Source of the DNA: Hydractinia symbiolongicarpus
Lineage: Eukaryota; Cnidaria; Hydrozoa; Anthoathecata; Hydractiniidae
Reading direction: 5' to 3'
DNA: 64,000 nt
NCBI RefSeq assembly: GCF_029227915.1
Contig: NC_079887.1
Span: forward strand, 1,302,001 to 1,366,000
A model generated the notes under the pieces. It made no database searches. It was not told the DNA's origin and saw only the letters and a program-made list of their open reading frames with translations. The position numbers and the translations under genes were made by a program. This document shows positions 51,419-63,700 of the stretch, in pieces (positions within the stretch are counted from its first letter, which is position 1; each line of letters begins with the position of its first letter).

Positions 51419-53887
51419 ACTTGTAGTTTTTAAGAATGTTTTCATTTTTGATGAGACGCTGAATAAAAGAAGTTTAAACACCGGCAAACGAAAACCCGCG
51501 ACTTCCCGTAAATCCCGGACTCGGCCCGTATAGTCAAAAGTATACAAAGAAAGTACCCAGGGAGTAAACTCATTTCCCGAACGATTTTTTAAATTATTTT
51601 TTCACCACTAAAACGCATGAGACTTGTAGTTTTCAGAAATGTTTTCATTTTTGATGAGACGCTTAATGAAAGTGGTTTAATCGCCGGCAAACGAAAACCC
51701 GCGATTTTCCGTAAATCCTGGGCTTGGCCGGTATAGTCGAATGTATACAAAGAAAGTACCCTGTGAGTAAACTCATTTCCAAAACGATTTTTTAAATTAT
51801 CTTTTCGCCACTAAAGCCCATGAGACTTGTAGTTTTTAAAAATGTTTTCATTTTTGATGAGACGCTGAATAAAAGAAGTTTAATCGCCGGCAAACGAAAA
51901 CCTGCGATTTCCCGTAAATCCCGGACTCGGCCCGTATAGTCAAAAGTATACAAAGAAAGTACCCAGGGTGTAAACTCATTTCCCGAACGATTTTTTAAAT
52001 TATTATTTCACCACTAAAGCCCATGAGACTTGTAGTTTTTAAAAATGTTTTCATTTTTGATGAGACGCTGAATAAAAGAAATTTAATCGCCGGCAAACGA
52101 AAACCCGCCATTTCCCGTAAATCCCGGACTCGGCCCGTATAGTCAAATGTATACAAAGAAAGTACCCAAGGAGTAAACTCATTTCCCGAACGATTTTTTA
52201 AATTATTTTTTCACCACTAAAACGCATGAGACTTGTAGTTTTCAAAAATGTTTTCATTTTTGATGAGACTCTGAATAAAAGAAGTTTAATCGCCGGCAAA
52301 CGAAAACCTGCGATTTCCTGTAAATCCCGGACTCGGCCCGTATAGTCAAAAGTATACAAAGAAAGTACCCAGGGTGTACACTCATTTCCCGAACGATTTT
52401 TTAAATTATTATTTCACCACTAAAGCCCATGAGACTTGTAGTTTTTAAAAATGTTTTCATTTTGATAAGACGCTGAATAAAAGAAGTTTAATCGCCGGCA
52501 AACGAAAACCCGCCATTTCCCGTAAATCCCGGACTCGGCCCGTATAGTCAAATGTATACAAAGAAAGTACCCAAGGAGTAAACTCATTTCCCGAACGATT
52601 TTTTAAATTATTTTTTCACCACTAAAACGCATGAGACTTGTAGTTTTCAAAAATGTTTTTATTTTTGATGAGACGCTGAATAAAGGAAGTTTAATCGCCG
52701 GCAAACGAAAACCTGCGACTTCCCGTAAATCCCGGACTCGGCCCGTATAGTCAAAAGTATACAAAGAAAGTACCCAGGGTGTACACTCATTTCCCGAACG
52801 ATTTTTTAAATTATTATTTCACCACTAAAGCCCATGAGACTTGTAGTTTTTAAAATTGTTTTCATTTTTGATGAGACGCTGAATAAAAGAAGTTTAATCG
52901 CCGGCAAGCGAAAACCTGCGATTTCCCGTAAATCCCGGACTCGGCCCGTATAGTCAAAAGTATACAAAGAAAGTACCCAGGGTGTAAATTTATTTCCCGA
53001 ACGATTTTTTAAATTATTATTTCACCACTAAAGCCCATGAGACTTGTAGTTTTTAAAAATGTTTTCATTTTTGATGAGACGCTGAATAAAAGAAGTTTAA
53101 TCGCCGGCAAACGAAAACCTGCGATTTCCCGTAAATCCCGGACTCGGCCCGTATAGTAAAGAAAGTACCCGGGATGTAAACTCATTTCCCGAACGATTTT
53201 TTAAATTATTATTTCACCATTAAAACCCATAAGACTTATAGTTCTTAAAAATGTTTTCATTTTTGATGAGACGCTGAATAAAAGAAGTTTAATCGCCGGC
53301 AAATGAAAACCCGCTATTTCCCGTAAATCCCGGACTCGGCCCGTATAGTCAAATGTATACAAAGAAAGTACCCAAGGAGTAAACTCATTTCCCGAACGAT
53401 TTTTTGAATTATTTTTTCACCACTAAAACGCATGAGACTTGTAGTTTTCAAAAATGTTTTCATTTTTGATGAGACGCTGAATAAAAGAAGTTTAATCGCC
53501 GGCAAACGAAAACCTGCGATTTCCCGTAAATCCTGGACTCGGCCCGTATAGTCAAAAGTATACAAAGAAAGTACCCAGGGTGTACACTCATTTCCCGAAC
53601 GATTTTTTAAATTATTATTTCACCACTAAAGCCCATGAGACTTGTAGTTTTTAAAAATGTTTTCATTTTGATGAGACGCTGAGAAAAAGAAGTTTAATCG
53701 CCGGCGAACGAAAACCAGCCATTTCCCGTAAATCCCGGACTCGGCCCGTATAGTCAAATGTATACAAAGAAAGTACCCAAGGAGTAAACTCATTTCCCGA
53801 ACGATTTTTTAAATTATTTTTTCACCACTAAAACGCATGAGACTTGTAGTTTTCAAAAATGTTTTTATTTTTGATGAGACGCTGAAT
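50607..53887 (+). repeat. Left copy of a 10,113-bp-offset duplication
   Basis: From about 50.6 kb to 53.9 kb every marker recurs 10113 bp later: gcgagtttccg (50891 and 61004), aaatcgcgg, ttttcgccactaaagcc (about 51802 and 61915), cattttgataagacg, ggcaagcg, and the 11-bp deletion (53157 and 63270). 10113 is 50 x 203 - 37, the deficit being the sum of the deletions inside. Confidence 0.9.
53042..53233 (+). repeat. 192-bp monomer with an 11-bp internal deletion (copy 1)
   Basis: gtatagt is followed directly by aaagaaagtaccc at 53157/53158, so caaaagtatac, including the gtatac palindrome, is missing. The next monomer starts with the unusual tail cccataagacttatag. Confidence 0.92.
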
Positions 53888-54247
53888 AAAGGAAGTTTAA
53901 TCGCCGGCAAACGAAAACCTGCGACTTCCCGTAAATCCCGGACTCGGCCCGTATAGTCAAAAGTATACAAAGAAAGTACCCAGGGTGTACACTCATTTCC
54001 CGAACGATTTTTTAAATTATTATTTCACCACTAAAGCCCATGAGACTTGTAGTTTTTAAAATTGTTTTCATTTTTGATGAGACGCTGAATAAAAGAAGTT
54101 TAATCGCCGGCAAGCGAAAACCTGCGATTTCCCGTAAATCCCGGACTCGGCCCGTATAGTCAAAAGTATACAAAGAAAGTACCCAGGGTGTAAATTTATT
54201 TCCCGAACGATTTTTTAAATTATTATTTCACCACTAAAGCCCATGAG

Positions 54248-54439
54248 ACTTGTAGTTTTTAAAAATGTTTTCATTTTTGATGAGACGCTGAATAAAAGAA
54301 GTTTAATCGCCGGCAAACGAAAACCTGCGATTTCCCGTAAATCCCGGACTCGGCCCGTATAGTAAAGAAAGTACCCGGCATGTAAACTCATTTCCCGAAC
54401 GATTTTTTAAATTATTATTTCACCACTAAAACCCATAAG
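54248..54439 (+). repeat. 192-bp monomer with the same 11-bp deletion (copy 2)
   Basis: Same breakpoint at 54363/54364, 1206 bp after copy 1. It reads acccggcatgtaaac where copy 1 reads acccgggatgtaaac. Confidence 0.92.
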
Positions 54440-57400
54440 ACTTATAGTTTTTAAAAATGTTTTCATTTTTGATGAGACGCTGAATAAAAGAAGTTTAATC
54501 GCCGGCAAACGAAAACCCGCCATTTCCCGTAAATCCCGGACTCGGCCCGTATAGTCAAATGTATACAAAGAAAGTACCCAAGGAGTAAACTCATTTCCCG
54601 AACGATTTTTTGAATTATTTTTTCACCACTAAAACGCATGAGACTTGTAGTTTTCAAAAATGTTTTCATTTTTGATGAGACGCTGAATAAAAGAAGTTTA
54701 ATCGCCGGCAAACGAAAACCTGCGATTTCCCGTAAATCCTGGACTCGGCCCGTATAGTCAAAAGTATACAAAGAAAGTACCCAGGGTGTACACTCATTTC
54801 CCGAACGATTTTTTAAATTATTATTTCACCACTAAAGCCCATGAGACTTGTAGTTTTTAAAAATGTTTTCATTTTGATGAGACGCTGAGAAAAAGAAGTT
54901 TAATTGCCGGCGAACGAAAACCAGCCATTTCCCGTAAATCCCGGACTCGGCCCGTATAGTCAAATGTATACAAAGAAAGTACCCAAGGAGTAAACTCATT
55001 TCCCGAACGATTTTTTAAATTATTTTTTCACCACTAAAACGCATGAGACTTGTAGTTTTCAAAAATGTTTTCATTTTTGATGAGACGCTGAATAAAAGAA
55101 GTTTAATCGCCGGCAAACGAAAACCTGCGATTTCCCGTAAATCCCGGGCTTGGCCGGTATAGTCAAAAGTATACAAAGAAAGTACCCAGGGTGTAAACTC
55201 ATTTCCCGAACGATTTTTTAAGTTATTATTTCACCACTAAAGCCCAAGAGACTTGTAGTTTTTAAAAATGTTTTCATTTTTGATGAGACGCTTAATGAAA
55301 GTGGTTTAATCGCCGGCAAACGAAAACCCGCGATTTCACGTAAATCCCGGGCTTGGCCGGTATAGTCAAAAGTATACAAAGAAAGTACCCAGGGTGTAAA
55401 CTCATTTCCCGAACGATTTTTTAAGTTATTATTTCACCACTAAAGCCCAAGAGACTTGTAGTTTTTAAAAATGTTTTCATTTTTGATGAGACGCTGAATA
55501 AAAGAAGTTTAATCGCCGGCAAACGAAAACCTGCGATTTCCCGTAAATCCCGGACTCGGCCCGTATAGTCAAAAGTATACAAAGAAAGTACTCAGGGGGT
55601 AAACTCATTTCCCGAACGATTTTTTAAATTATTATTTCACCACTAAAGCCCATGAGACTTGTAGTTTTTAAAAATGTTTTCATTTTTGATGAGACGCTGA
55701 ATAAAAGAAGTTTAATCGCCGGCAAACGAAAATCCGCCATTTCCCGTAAACCCTGGACTCGGCCTGTTTAATCAAAAGTATACAAAGAAAGTACCCAGGG
55801 AGTAAACTCATTTCCCGAACGATTTTTTAAATTATTTTTTCACCACCAAAACGCATGAGACTTGTAGTTTTCAAAAATGTTTTCATTTTTGATGAGACGC
55901 TGAATAAAAGAAGTTTAATCGCCGGCAAACGAAAACCCGCCATTTCCCGTAAACCCCGGACTCGGCCCGCATAGTCAAAAGTATACAAGGAAAGTACCCA
56001 GGGAGTAAACTCATTTCCCGAACAATTTTTTAAATTATTTTTTCACCACTAAAACGCATGAGACTTGTAGTTTTCAAAAATGTTTTCATTTTTGTTGAGA
56101 CGCTGAATAAAAGAAGTTTAATCGCCGGCAAACGAAAACCTGCGATTTCCCGCAAATCCCGGACTCGGCCCGTATAGTCAAAAGTATACAAAGAAAGTAC
56201 CCAGGGTGTAAACTCATTTCCCGAACGATTTTTTGAATTATTATTTCACCACTAAAGCCCATGAGACTTGTAGTTTTTAGAAATGTTTTCATTTTTGATG
56301 AGACGCTGAATAAAAGAAGTTTAAACGCCGGCAAACGAAAACCCGCGACTTCCCGCAAATCCCGGCCTCATCCCGTATAGTCAAAAGTATACAAAGAAAG
56401 TACCCAGGGACTAAACTCATTTCCCGAACGATTTTTTAAATTATTTTTTCACCACTAAAACGCATGAGACTTGTAGTTTTCAGAAATGTTTTCATTTTTG
56501 ATGAGACGCTTAATGAAAGTGGTTTAATCGCCGGCAAACGAAAACCCGCGAGTTTCCGTAAATCCTGGGCTGGGCCGGTATAGTCGAATGTATACAAAGA
56601 AAGTACCCTGTGAGTAAACTCATTTCCAAAACGATTTTTTAAATTATCTTTTCACCACTAAAACGCATGAGGCTTGTAGTTTTCAAAAATGTTTTCATTT
56701 TTGATGAGACGCTGAATAAAAGACGTTTAATCGCCGGCAAACGAAAACCTGCGATTTCCCGTAAATCCCGGACTCGGCCCGTATAGTCAAAAGTATACAA
56801 AGAAAGTACCCAGGGTGTAAACTCATTTCCCGAACGATTTTTTAAATTATTATTTCACCACTAAAGCCCATGAGACTTGTACTTTTTAGAAATGTTTTCA
56901 TTTTTGATGAGACGCTGAATAAAAGAAGTTTAAACGCCGGCAAACGAAAACCCGCGACTTCCCGCAAATCCCGGCCTCATCCCGTATAGTCAAAAGTATA
57001 CAAAGAAAGTACCCAGGGACTAAACTCATTTCCCGAACGATTTTTTAAATTATTTTTTCACCACTAAAACGCATGAGACTTGTAGTTTTCAGAAATGTTT
57101 TCATTTTTGATGAGACGCTTAATGAAAGTGGTTTAATCGCCGGCAAACGAAAACCCGCGAGTTTCCGTAAATCCTGGGCTGGGCCGGTATAGTCGAATGT
57201 ATACAAAGAAAGTACCCTGTGAGTAAACTCATTTCCAAAACGATTTTTTAAATTATCTTTTCACCACTAAAACGCATGAGACTTGTAGTTTTCAAAAATG
57301 TTTTCATTTTTGATGAGACGCTGAATAAAAGAAGTTTAATCGCCGGCAAACGAAAACCTGCGATTTCCCGTAAATCGCGGACTCGGCCCGTATAGTCAAA

Positions 57401-57889
57401 AGTATACAAAGAAAGTACCCAGGGTGTAAACGCATTTCCCGAACGATTTTTTAAGTTATTATTTCACCAGTAAAGCCCATGAGACTTGTAGTTTTTAAAA
57501 ATGTTTTCATTTTTGATGAGACGCTGAATAAAAGAAGTTTAATCGCCGGCAAACGAAAACCTGCGATTTCCCGTAAATCCCAGACTCGGCCCGTATAGTC
57601 AAAAGTATACAAAGAAAGTACCCAGGGTGTAAACTCATTTCCCGAAAGATTTTTTAAATTATTATTTCACCACTAAAGCCCATGAGACTTGTAGTTTTTA
57701 AAAATGTTTTCATTTTTGATGAGACGCTGAATAAAAGAAGTTTAATCGCCGGCAAGCGAAAACCTGCGATTTCCCGTAAATCCCGGACTCGGCCCGTATA
57801 GTCAAAAGTATACAAAGAAAGTACCCAGGGTGTAAATTTATTTCCCGAACGATTTTTTAAATTATTATTTCACCACTAAAGCCCATGAG

Positions 57890-58081
57890 ACTTGTAGTTT
57901 TTAAAAATGTTTTCATTTTTGATGAGACGCTGAATAAAAGAAGTTTAATCGCCGGCAAACGAAAACCTGCGATTTCCCGTAAATCCCGGACTCGGCCCGT
58001 ATAGTAAAGAAAGTACCCGGCATGTAAACTCATTTCCCGAACGATTTTTTAAATTATTATTTCACCACTAAAACCCATAAG
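57890..58081 (+). repeat. 192-bp monomer with the same 11-bp deletion (copy 3)
   Basis: Same breakpoint at 58005/58006, 3642 bp after copy 2, with which it shares acccggcatg. It is therefore a copy of copy 2, not of copy 1. Confidence 0.92.
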
Positions 58082-58892
58082 ACTTATAGTTTTTAAAAAT
58101 GTTTTCATTTTTGATGAGACGCTGAATAAAAGAAGTTTAATCGCCGGCAAACGAAAACCCGCCATTTCCCGTAAATCCCGGACTCGGCCCGTATAGTCAA
58201 ATGTATACAAAGAAAGTACCCAAGGAGTAAACTCATTTCCCGAACGATTTTTTGAATTATTTTTTCACCACTAAAACGCATGAGACTTGTAGTTTTCAAA
58301 AATGTTTTCATTTTTGATGAGACGCTGAATAAAAGAAGTTTAATCGCCGGCAAACGAAAACCTGCGATTTCCCGTAAATCCTGGACTCGGCCCGTATAGT
58401 CAAAAGTATACAAAGAAAGTACCCAGGGTGTACACTCATTTCCCGAACGATTTTTTAAATTATTATTTCACCACTAAAGCCCATGAGACTTGTAGTTTTT
58501 AAAAATGTTTTCATTTTGATGAGACGCTGAGAAAAAGAAGTTTAATTGCCGGCGAACGAAAACCAGCCATTTCCCGTAAATCCCGGACTCGGCCCGTATA
58601 GTCAAATGTATACAAAGAAAGTACCCAAGGAGTAAACTCATTTCCCGAACGATTTTTTAAATTATTTTTTCACCACTAAAACGCATGAGACTTGTAGTTT
58701 TCAAAAATGTTTTCATTTTTGATGAGACGCTGAATAAAAGAAGTTTAATCGCCGGCAAACGAAAACCTGCGATTTCCCGTAAATCCCGGGCTTGGCCGGT
58801 ATAGTCAAAAGTATACAAAGAAAGTACCCAGGGTGTAAACTCATTTCCCGAACGATTTTTTAAGTTATTATTTCACCACTAAAGCCCAAGAG

Positions 58893-59095
58893 ACTTGTAG
58901 TTTTTAAAAATGTTTTCATTTTTGATGAGACGCTGAATAAAAGAAGTTTAATCGCCGGCAAACGAAAACCTGCGATTTCCCGTAAATCCCGGGCTTGGCC
59001 GGTATAGTCAAAAGTATACAAAGAAAGTACCCAGGGTGTAAACTCATTTCCCGAACGATTTTTTAAGTTATTATTTCACCACTAAAGCCCAAGAG
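58893..59095 (+). repeat. Extra single monomer inserted by in-phase duplication
   Basis: Two successive monomers near 58.7-59.1 kb both carry cccgggcttggccggtatag and end in ttaagttattattt with tail agcccaagag. The matching place in the left copy (about 55.05-55.25 kb) has one. The extra monomer adds exactly 203 bp and explains the change in offset from 3642 to 3845. Confidence 0.88.
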
Positions 59096-60719
59096 ACTTG
59101 TAGTTTTTAAAAATGTTTTCATTTTTGATGAGACGCTTAATGAAAGTGGTTTAATCGCCGGCAAACGAAAACCCGCGATTTCACGTAAATCCCGGGCTTG
59201 GCCGGTATAGTCAAAAGTATACAAAGAAAGTACCCAGGGTGTAAACTCATTTCCCGAACGATTTTTTAAGTTATTATTTCACCACTAAAGCCCAAGAGAC
59301 TTGTAGTTTTTAAAAATGTTTTCATTTTTGATGAGACGCTGAATAAAAGAAGTTTAATCGCCGGCAAACGAAAACCTGCGATTTCCCGTAAATCCCGGAC
59401 TCGGCCCGTATAGTCAAAAGTATACAAAGAAAGTACTCAGGGGGTAAACTCATTTCCCGAACGATTTTTTAAATTATTATTTCACCACTAAAGCCCATGA
59501 GACTTGTAGTTTTTAAAAATGTTTTCATTTTTGATGAGACGCTGAATAAAAGAAGTTTAATCGCCGGCAAACGAAAATCCGCCATTTCCCGTAAACCCTG
59601 GACTCGGCCTGTTTAATCAAAAGTATACAAAGAAAGTACCCAGGGAGTAAACTCATTTCCCGAACGATTTTTTAAATTATTTTTTCACCACCAAAACGCA
59701 TGAGACTTGTAGTTTTCAAAAATGTTTTCATTTTTGATGAGACGCTGAATAAAAGAAGTTTAATCGCCGGCAAACGAAAACCCGCCATTTCCCGTAAACC
59801 CCGGACTCGGCCCGCATAGTCAAAAGTATACAAGGAAAGTACCCAGGGAGTAAACTCATTTCCCGAACAATTTTTTAAATTATTTTTTCACCACTAAAAC
59901 GCATGAGACTTGTAGTTTTCAAAAATGTTTTCATTTTTGTTGAGACGCTGAATAAAAGAAGTTTAATCGCCGGCAAACGAAATCCTGCGATTTCCCGCAA
60001 ATCCCGGACTCGGCCCGTATAGTCAAAAGTATACAAAGAAAGTACCCAGGGTGTAAACTCATTTCCCGAACGATTTTTTAAATTATTATTTCACCACTAA
60101 AGCCCATGAGACTTGTAGTTTTTAGAAATGTTTTCATTTTTGATGAGACGCTGAATAAAAGAAGTTTAAACGCCGGCAAACGAAAACCCGCGACTTCCCG
60201 CAAATCCCGGCCTCATCCCGTATAGTCAAAAGTATACAAAGAAAGTACCCAGGGACTAAACTCATTTCCCGAACGATTTTTTAAATTATTTTTTCACCAC
60301 TAAAACGCATGAGACTTGTAGTTTTCAGAAATGTTTTCATTTTTGATGAGACGCTTAATGAAAGTGGTTTAATCGCCGGCAAACGAAAACCCGCGAGTTT
60401 CCGTAAATCCTGGGCTGGGCCGGTATAGTCGAATGTATACAAAGAAAGTACCCTGTGAGTAAACTCATTTCCAAAACGATTTTTTAAATTATCTTTTCAC
60501 CACTAAAACGCATGAGGCTTGTAGTTTTCAAAAATGTTTTCATTTTTGATGAGACGCTGAATAAAAGACGTTTAATCGCCGGCAAACGAAAACCTGCGAT
60601 TTCCCGTAAATCCCGGACTCGGCCCGTATAGTCAAAAGTATACAAAGAAAGTACCCAGGGTGTAAACTCATTTCCCGAACGATTTTTTAAATTATTATTT
60701 CACCACTAAAGCCCATGAG

Positions 60720-63700
60720 ACTTGTACTTTTTAGAAATGTTTTCATTTTTGATGAGACGCTGAATAAAAGAAGTTTAAACGCCGGCAAACGAAAACCCGC
60801 GACTTCCCGCAAATCCCGGCCTCATCCCGTATAGTCAAAAGTATACAAAGAAAGTACCCAGGGACTAAACTCATTTCCCGAACGATTTTTTAAATTATTT
60901 TTTCACCACTAAAACGCATGAGACTTGTAGTTTTCAGAAATGTTTTCATTTTTGATGAGACGCTTAATGAAAGTGGTTTAATCGCCGGCAAACGAAAACC
61001 CGCGAGTTTCCGTAAATCCTGGGCTGGGCCGGTATAGTCGAATGTATACAAAGAAAGTACCCTGTGAGTAAACTCATTTCCAAAACGATTTTTTAAATTA
61101 TCTTTTCACCACTAAAACGCATGAGACTTGTAGTTTTCAAAAATGTTTTCATTTTTGATGAGACGCTGAATAAAAGAAGTTTAATCGCCGGCAAACGAAA
61201 ACCTGCGATTTCCCGTAAATCGCGGACTCGGCCCGTATAGTCAAAAGTATACAAAGAAAGTACCCAGGGTGTAAACGCATTTCCCGAACGATTTTTTAAG
61301 TTATTATTTCACCACTAAAGCCCATGAGACTTGTAGTTTTTAAAAATGTTTTCATTTTTGATGAGACGCTGAATAAAAGAAGTTTAATCGCCGGCAAACG
61401 AAAACCTGCGATTTCCCGTAAATCCCAGACTCGGCCCGTATAGTCAAAAGTATACAAAGAAAGTACCCAGGGTGTAAACTCATTTCCCGAAAGATTTTTT
61501 AAATTATTATTTCACCACTAAAGCCCATGAGACTTGTAGTTTTTAAAAATGTTTTCATTTTTGATGAGACGCTGAATAAAAGAAGTTTAAACACCGGCAA
61601 ACGAAAACCCGCGACTTCCCGTAAATCCCGGACTCGGCCCGTATAGTCAAAAGTATACAAAGAAAGTACCCAGGGAGTAAACTCATTTCCCGAACGATTT
61701 TTTAAATTATTTTTTCACCACTAAAACGCATGAGACTTGTAGTTTTCAGAAATGTTTTCATTTTTGATGAGACTCTTAAAGAAAGTGGTTTAATCGCCGG
61801 CAAACGAAAACCCGCGATTTTCCGTAAATCCTGGGCTTGGCCGGTATAGTCGAATGTATACAAAGAAAGTACCCTGTGAGTAAACTCATTTCCAAAACGA
61901 TTTTTTAAATTATCTTTTCGCCACTAAAGCCCATGAGACTTGTAGTTTTTAAAAATGTTTTCATTTTTGATGAGACGCTGAATAAAAGAAGTTTAATCGC
62001 CGGCAAACGAAAACCTGCGATTTCCCGTAAATCCCGGACTCGGCCCGTATAGTCAAAAGTATACAAAGAAAGTACCCAGGGTGTAAACTCATTTCCCGAA
62101 CGATTTTTTAAATTATTATTTCACCACTAAAGCCCATGAGACTTGTAGTTTTTAAAAATGTTTTCATTTTTGATGAGACGCTGAATAAAAGAAATTTAAT
62201 CGCCGGCAAACGAAAACCCGCCATTTCCCGTAAATCCCGGACTCGGCCCGTATAGTCAAATGTATACAAAGAAAGTACCCAAGGAGTAAACTCATTTCCC
62301 GAACGATTTTTTAAATTATTTTTTCACCACTAAAACGCATGAGACTTGTAGTTTTCAAAAATGTTTTCATTTTTGATGAGACTCTGAATAAAAGAAGTTT
62401 AATCGCCGGCAAACGAAAACCTGCGATTTCCTGTAAATCCCGGACTCGGCCCGTATAGTCAAAAGTATACAAAGAAAGTACCCAGGGTGTACACTCATTT
62501 CCCGAACGATTTTTTAAATTATTATTTCACCACTAAAGCCCATGAGACTTGTAGTTTTTAAAAATGTTTTCATTTTGATAAGACGCTGAATAAAAGAAGT
62601 TTAATCGCCGGCAAACGAAAACCCGCCATTTCCCGTAAATCCCGGACTCGGCCCGTATAGTCAAATGTATACAAAGAAAGTACCCAAGGAGTAAACTCAT
62701 TTCCCGAACGATTTATTAAATTATTTTTTCACCACTAAAACGCATGAGACTTGTAGTTTTCAAAAATGTTTTTATTTTTGATGAGACGCTGAATAAAGGA
62801 AGTTTAATCGCCGGCAAACGAAAACCTGCGACTTCCCGTAAATCCCGGACTCGGCCCGTATAGTCAAAAGTATACAAAGAAAGTACCCAGGGTGTACACT
62901 CATTTCCCGAACGATTTTTTAAATTATTATTTCACCACTAAAGCCCATGATACTTGTAGTTTTTAAAATTGTTTTCATTTTTGATGAGACGCTGAATAAA
63001 AGAAGTTTAATCGCCGGCAAGCGAAAACCTGCGATTTCCCGTAAATCCCGGACTCGGCCCGTATAGTCAAAAGTATACAAAGAAAGTACCCAGGGTGTAA
63101 ATTTATTTCCCGAACGATTTTTTAAATTATTATTTCACCACTAAAGCCCATGAGACTTGTAGTTTTTAAAAATGTTTTCATTTTTGATGAGACGCTGAAT
63201 AAAAGAAGTTTAATCGCCGGCAAACGAAAACCTGCGATTTCCCGTAAATCCCGGACTCGGTTCGTATAGTAAAGAAAGTACCCGGGATGTAAACTCATTT
63301 CCCGAACGATTTTTTAAATTATTATTTCACCACTAAAACCCATAAGACTTATAGTTTTTAAAAATGTTTTCATTTTTGATGAGACGCTGAATAAAAGAAG
63401 TTTAATCGCCGGCAAACGAAAACCCGCTATTTCCCGTAAATCCCGGACTCGGCCCGTATAGTCAAATGTATACAAAGAAAGTACCCAAGGAGTAAACTCA
63501 TTTCCCGAACGATTTTTTGAATTATTTTTTCACCACTAAAACGCATGAGACTTGTAGTTTTCAAAAATGTTTTCATTTTTGATGAGACGCTGAATAAAAG
63601 AAGTTTAATCGCCGGCAAACGAAAACCTGCGATTTCCCGTAAATCCTGGACTCGGCCCGTATAGTCAAAAGTATACAAAGAAAGTACCCAGGGTGTACAC

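Larger units (their letters stand above)
52650..55061 (+). repeat. 6-mer higher-order repeat, 2 x 1206 bp
   Basis: Copies at about 52650-53855 and 53856-55061, offset 6 x 203 - 12: an 11-bp deletion plus a one-base deletion (cattttgatgag). Shared markers are gtttttatttttgatg, ctgaataaaggaag, aaaattgttttc, ggcaagcg, gtaaatttattt, aagacttatag and ctgagaaaaag. Private change: cccgctatttcccg near 53310 against cccgccatttcccg in the second copy. Confidence 0.9.
54056..61532 (+). repeat. Tandem duplication of about 3.64 kb (second copy 203 bp longer)
   Basis: The left copy, about 54056-57697, is followed by a right copy from about 57698 to 61532. Offset is 3642 near the start (ggcaagcg at about 54110 and 57752; 11-bp deletion at 54363 and 58005) and 3845 further on (gatttcacgtaaatcc). 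The difference of 203 is one extra monomer in the right copy. The junction, between 57698 and 57752, joins a cgaaagattttt-type monomer to a ggcaagcg monomer in perfect monomer phase. Confidence 0.9.

Noticed and set aside
53698-53710. 10-bp palindrome tcgccggcga in ggcgaacg variants as a special site
   Set aside because: It arises from one substitution (ggcaaacg to ggcgaacg) and is copied only through the 1206-bp unit and its relatives; more likely a lineage marker.
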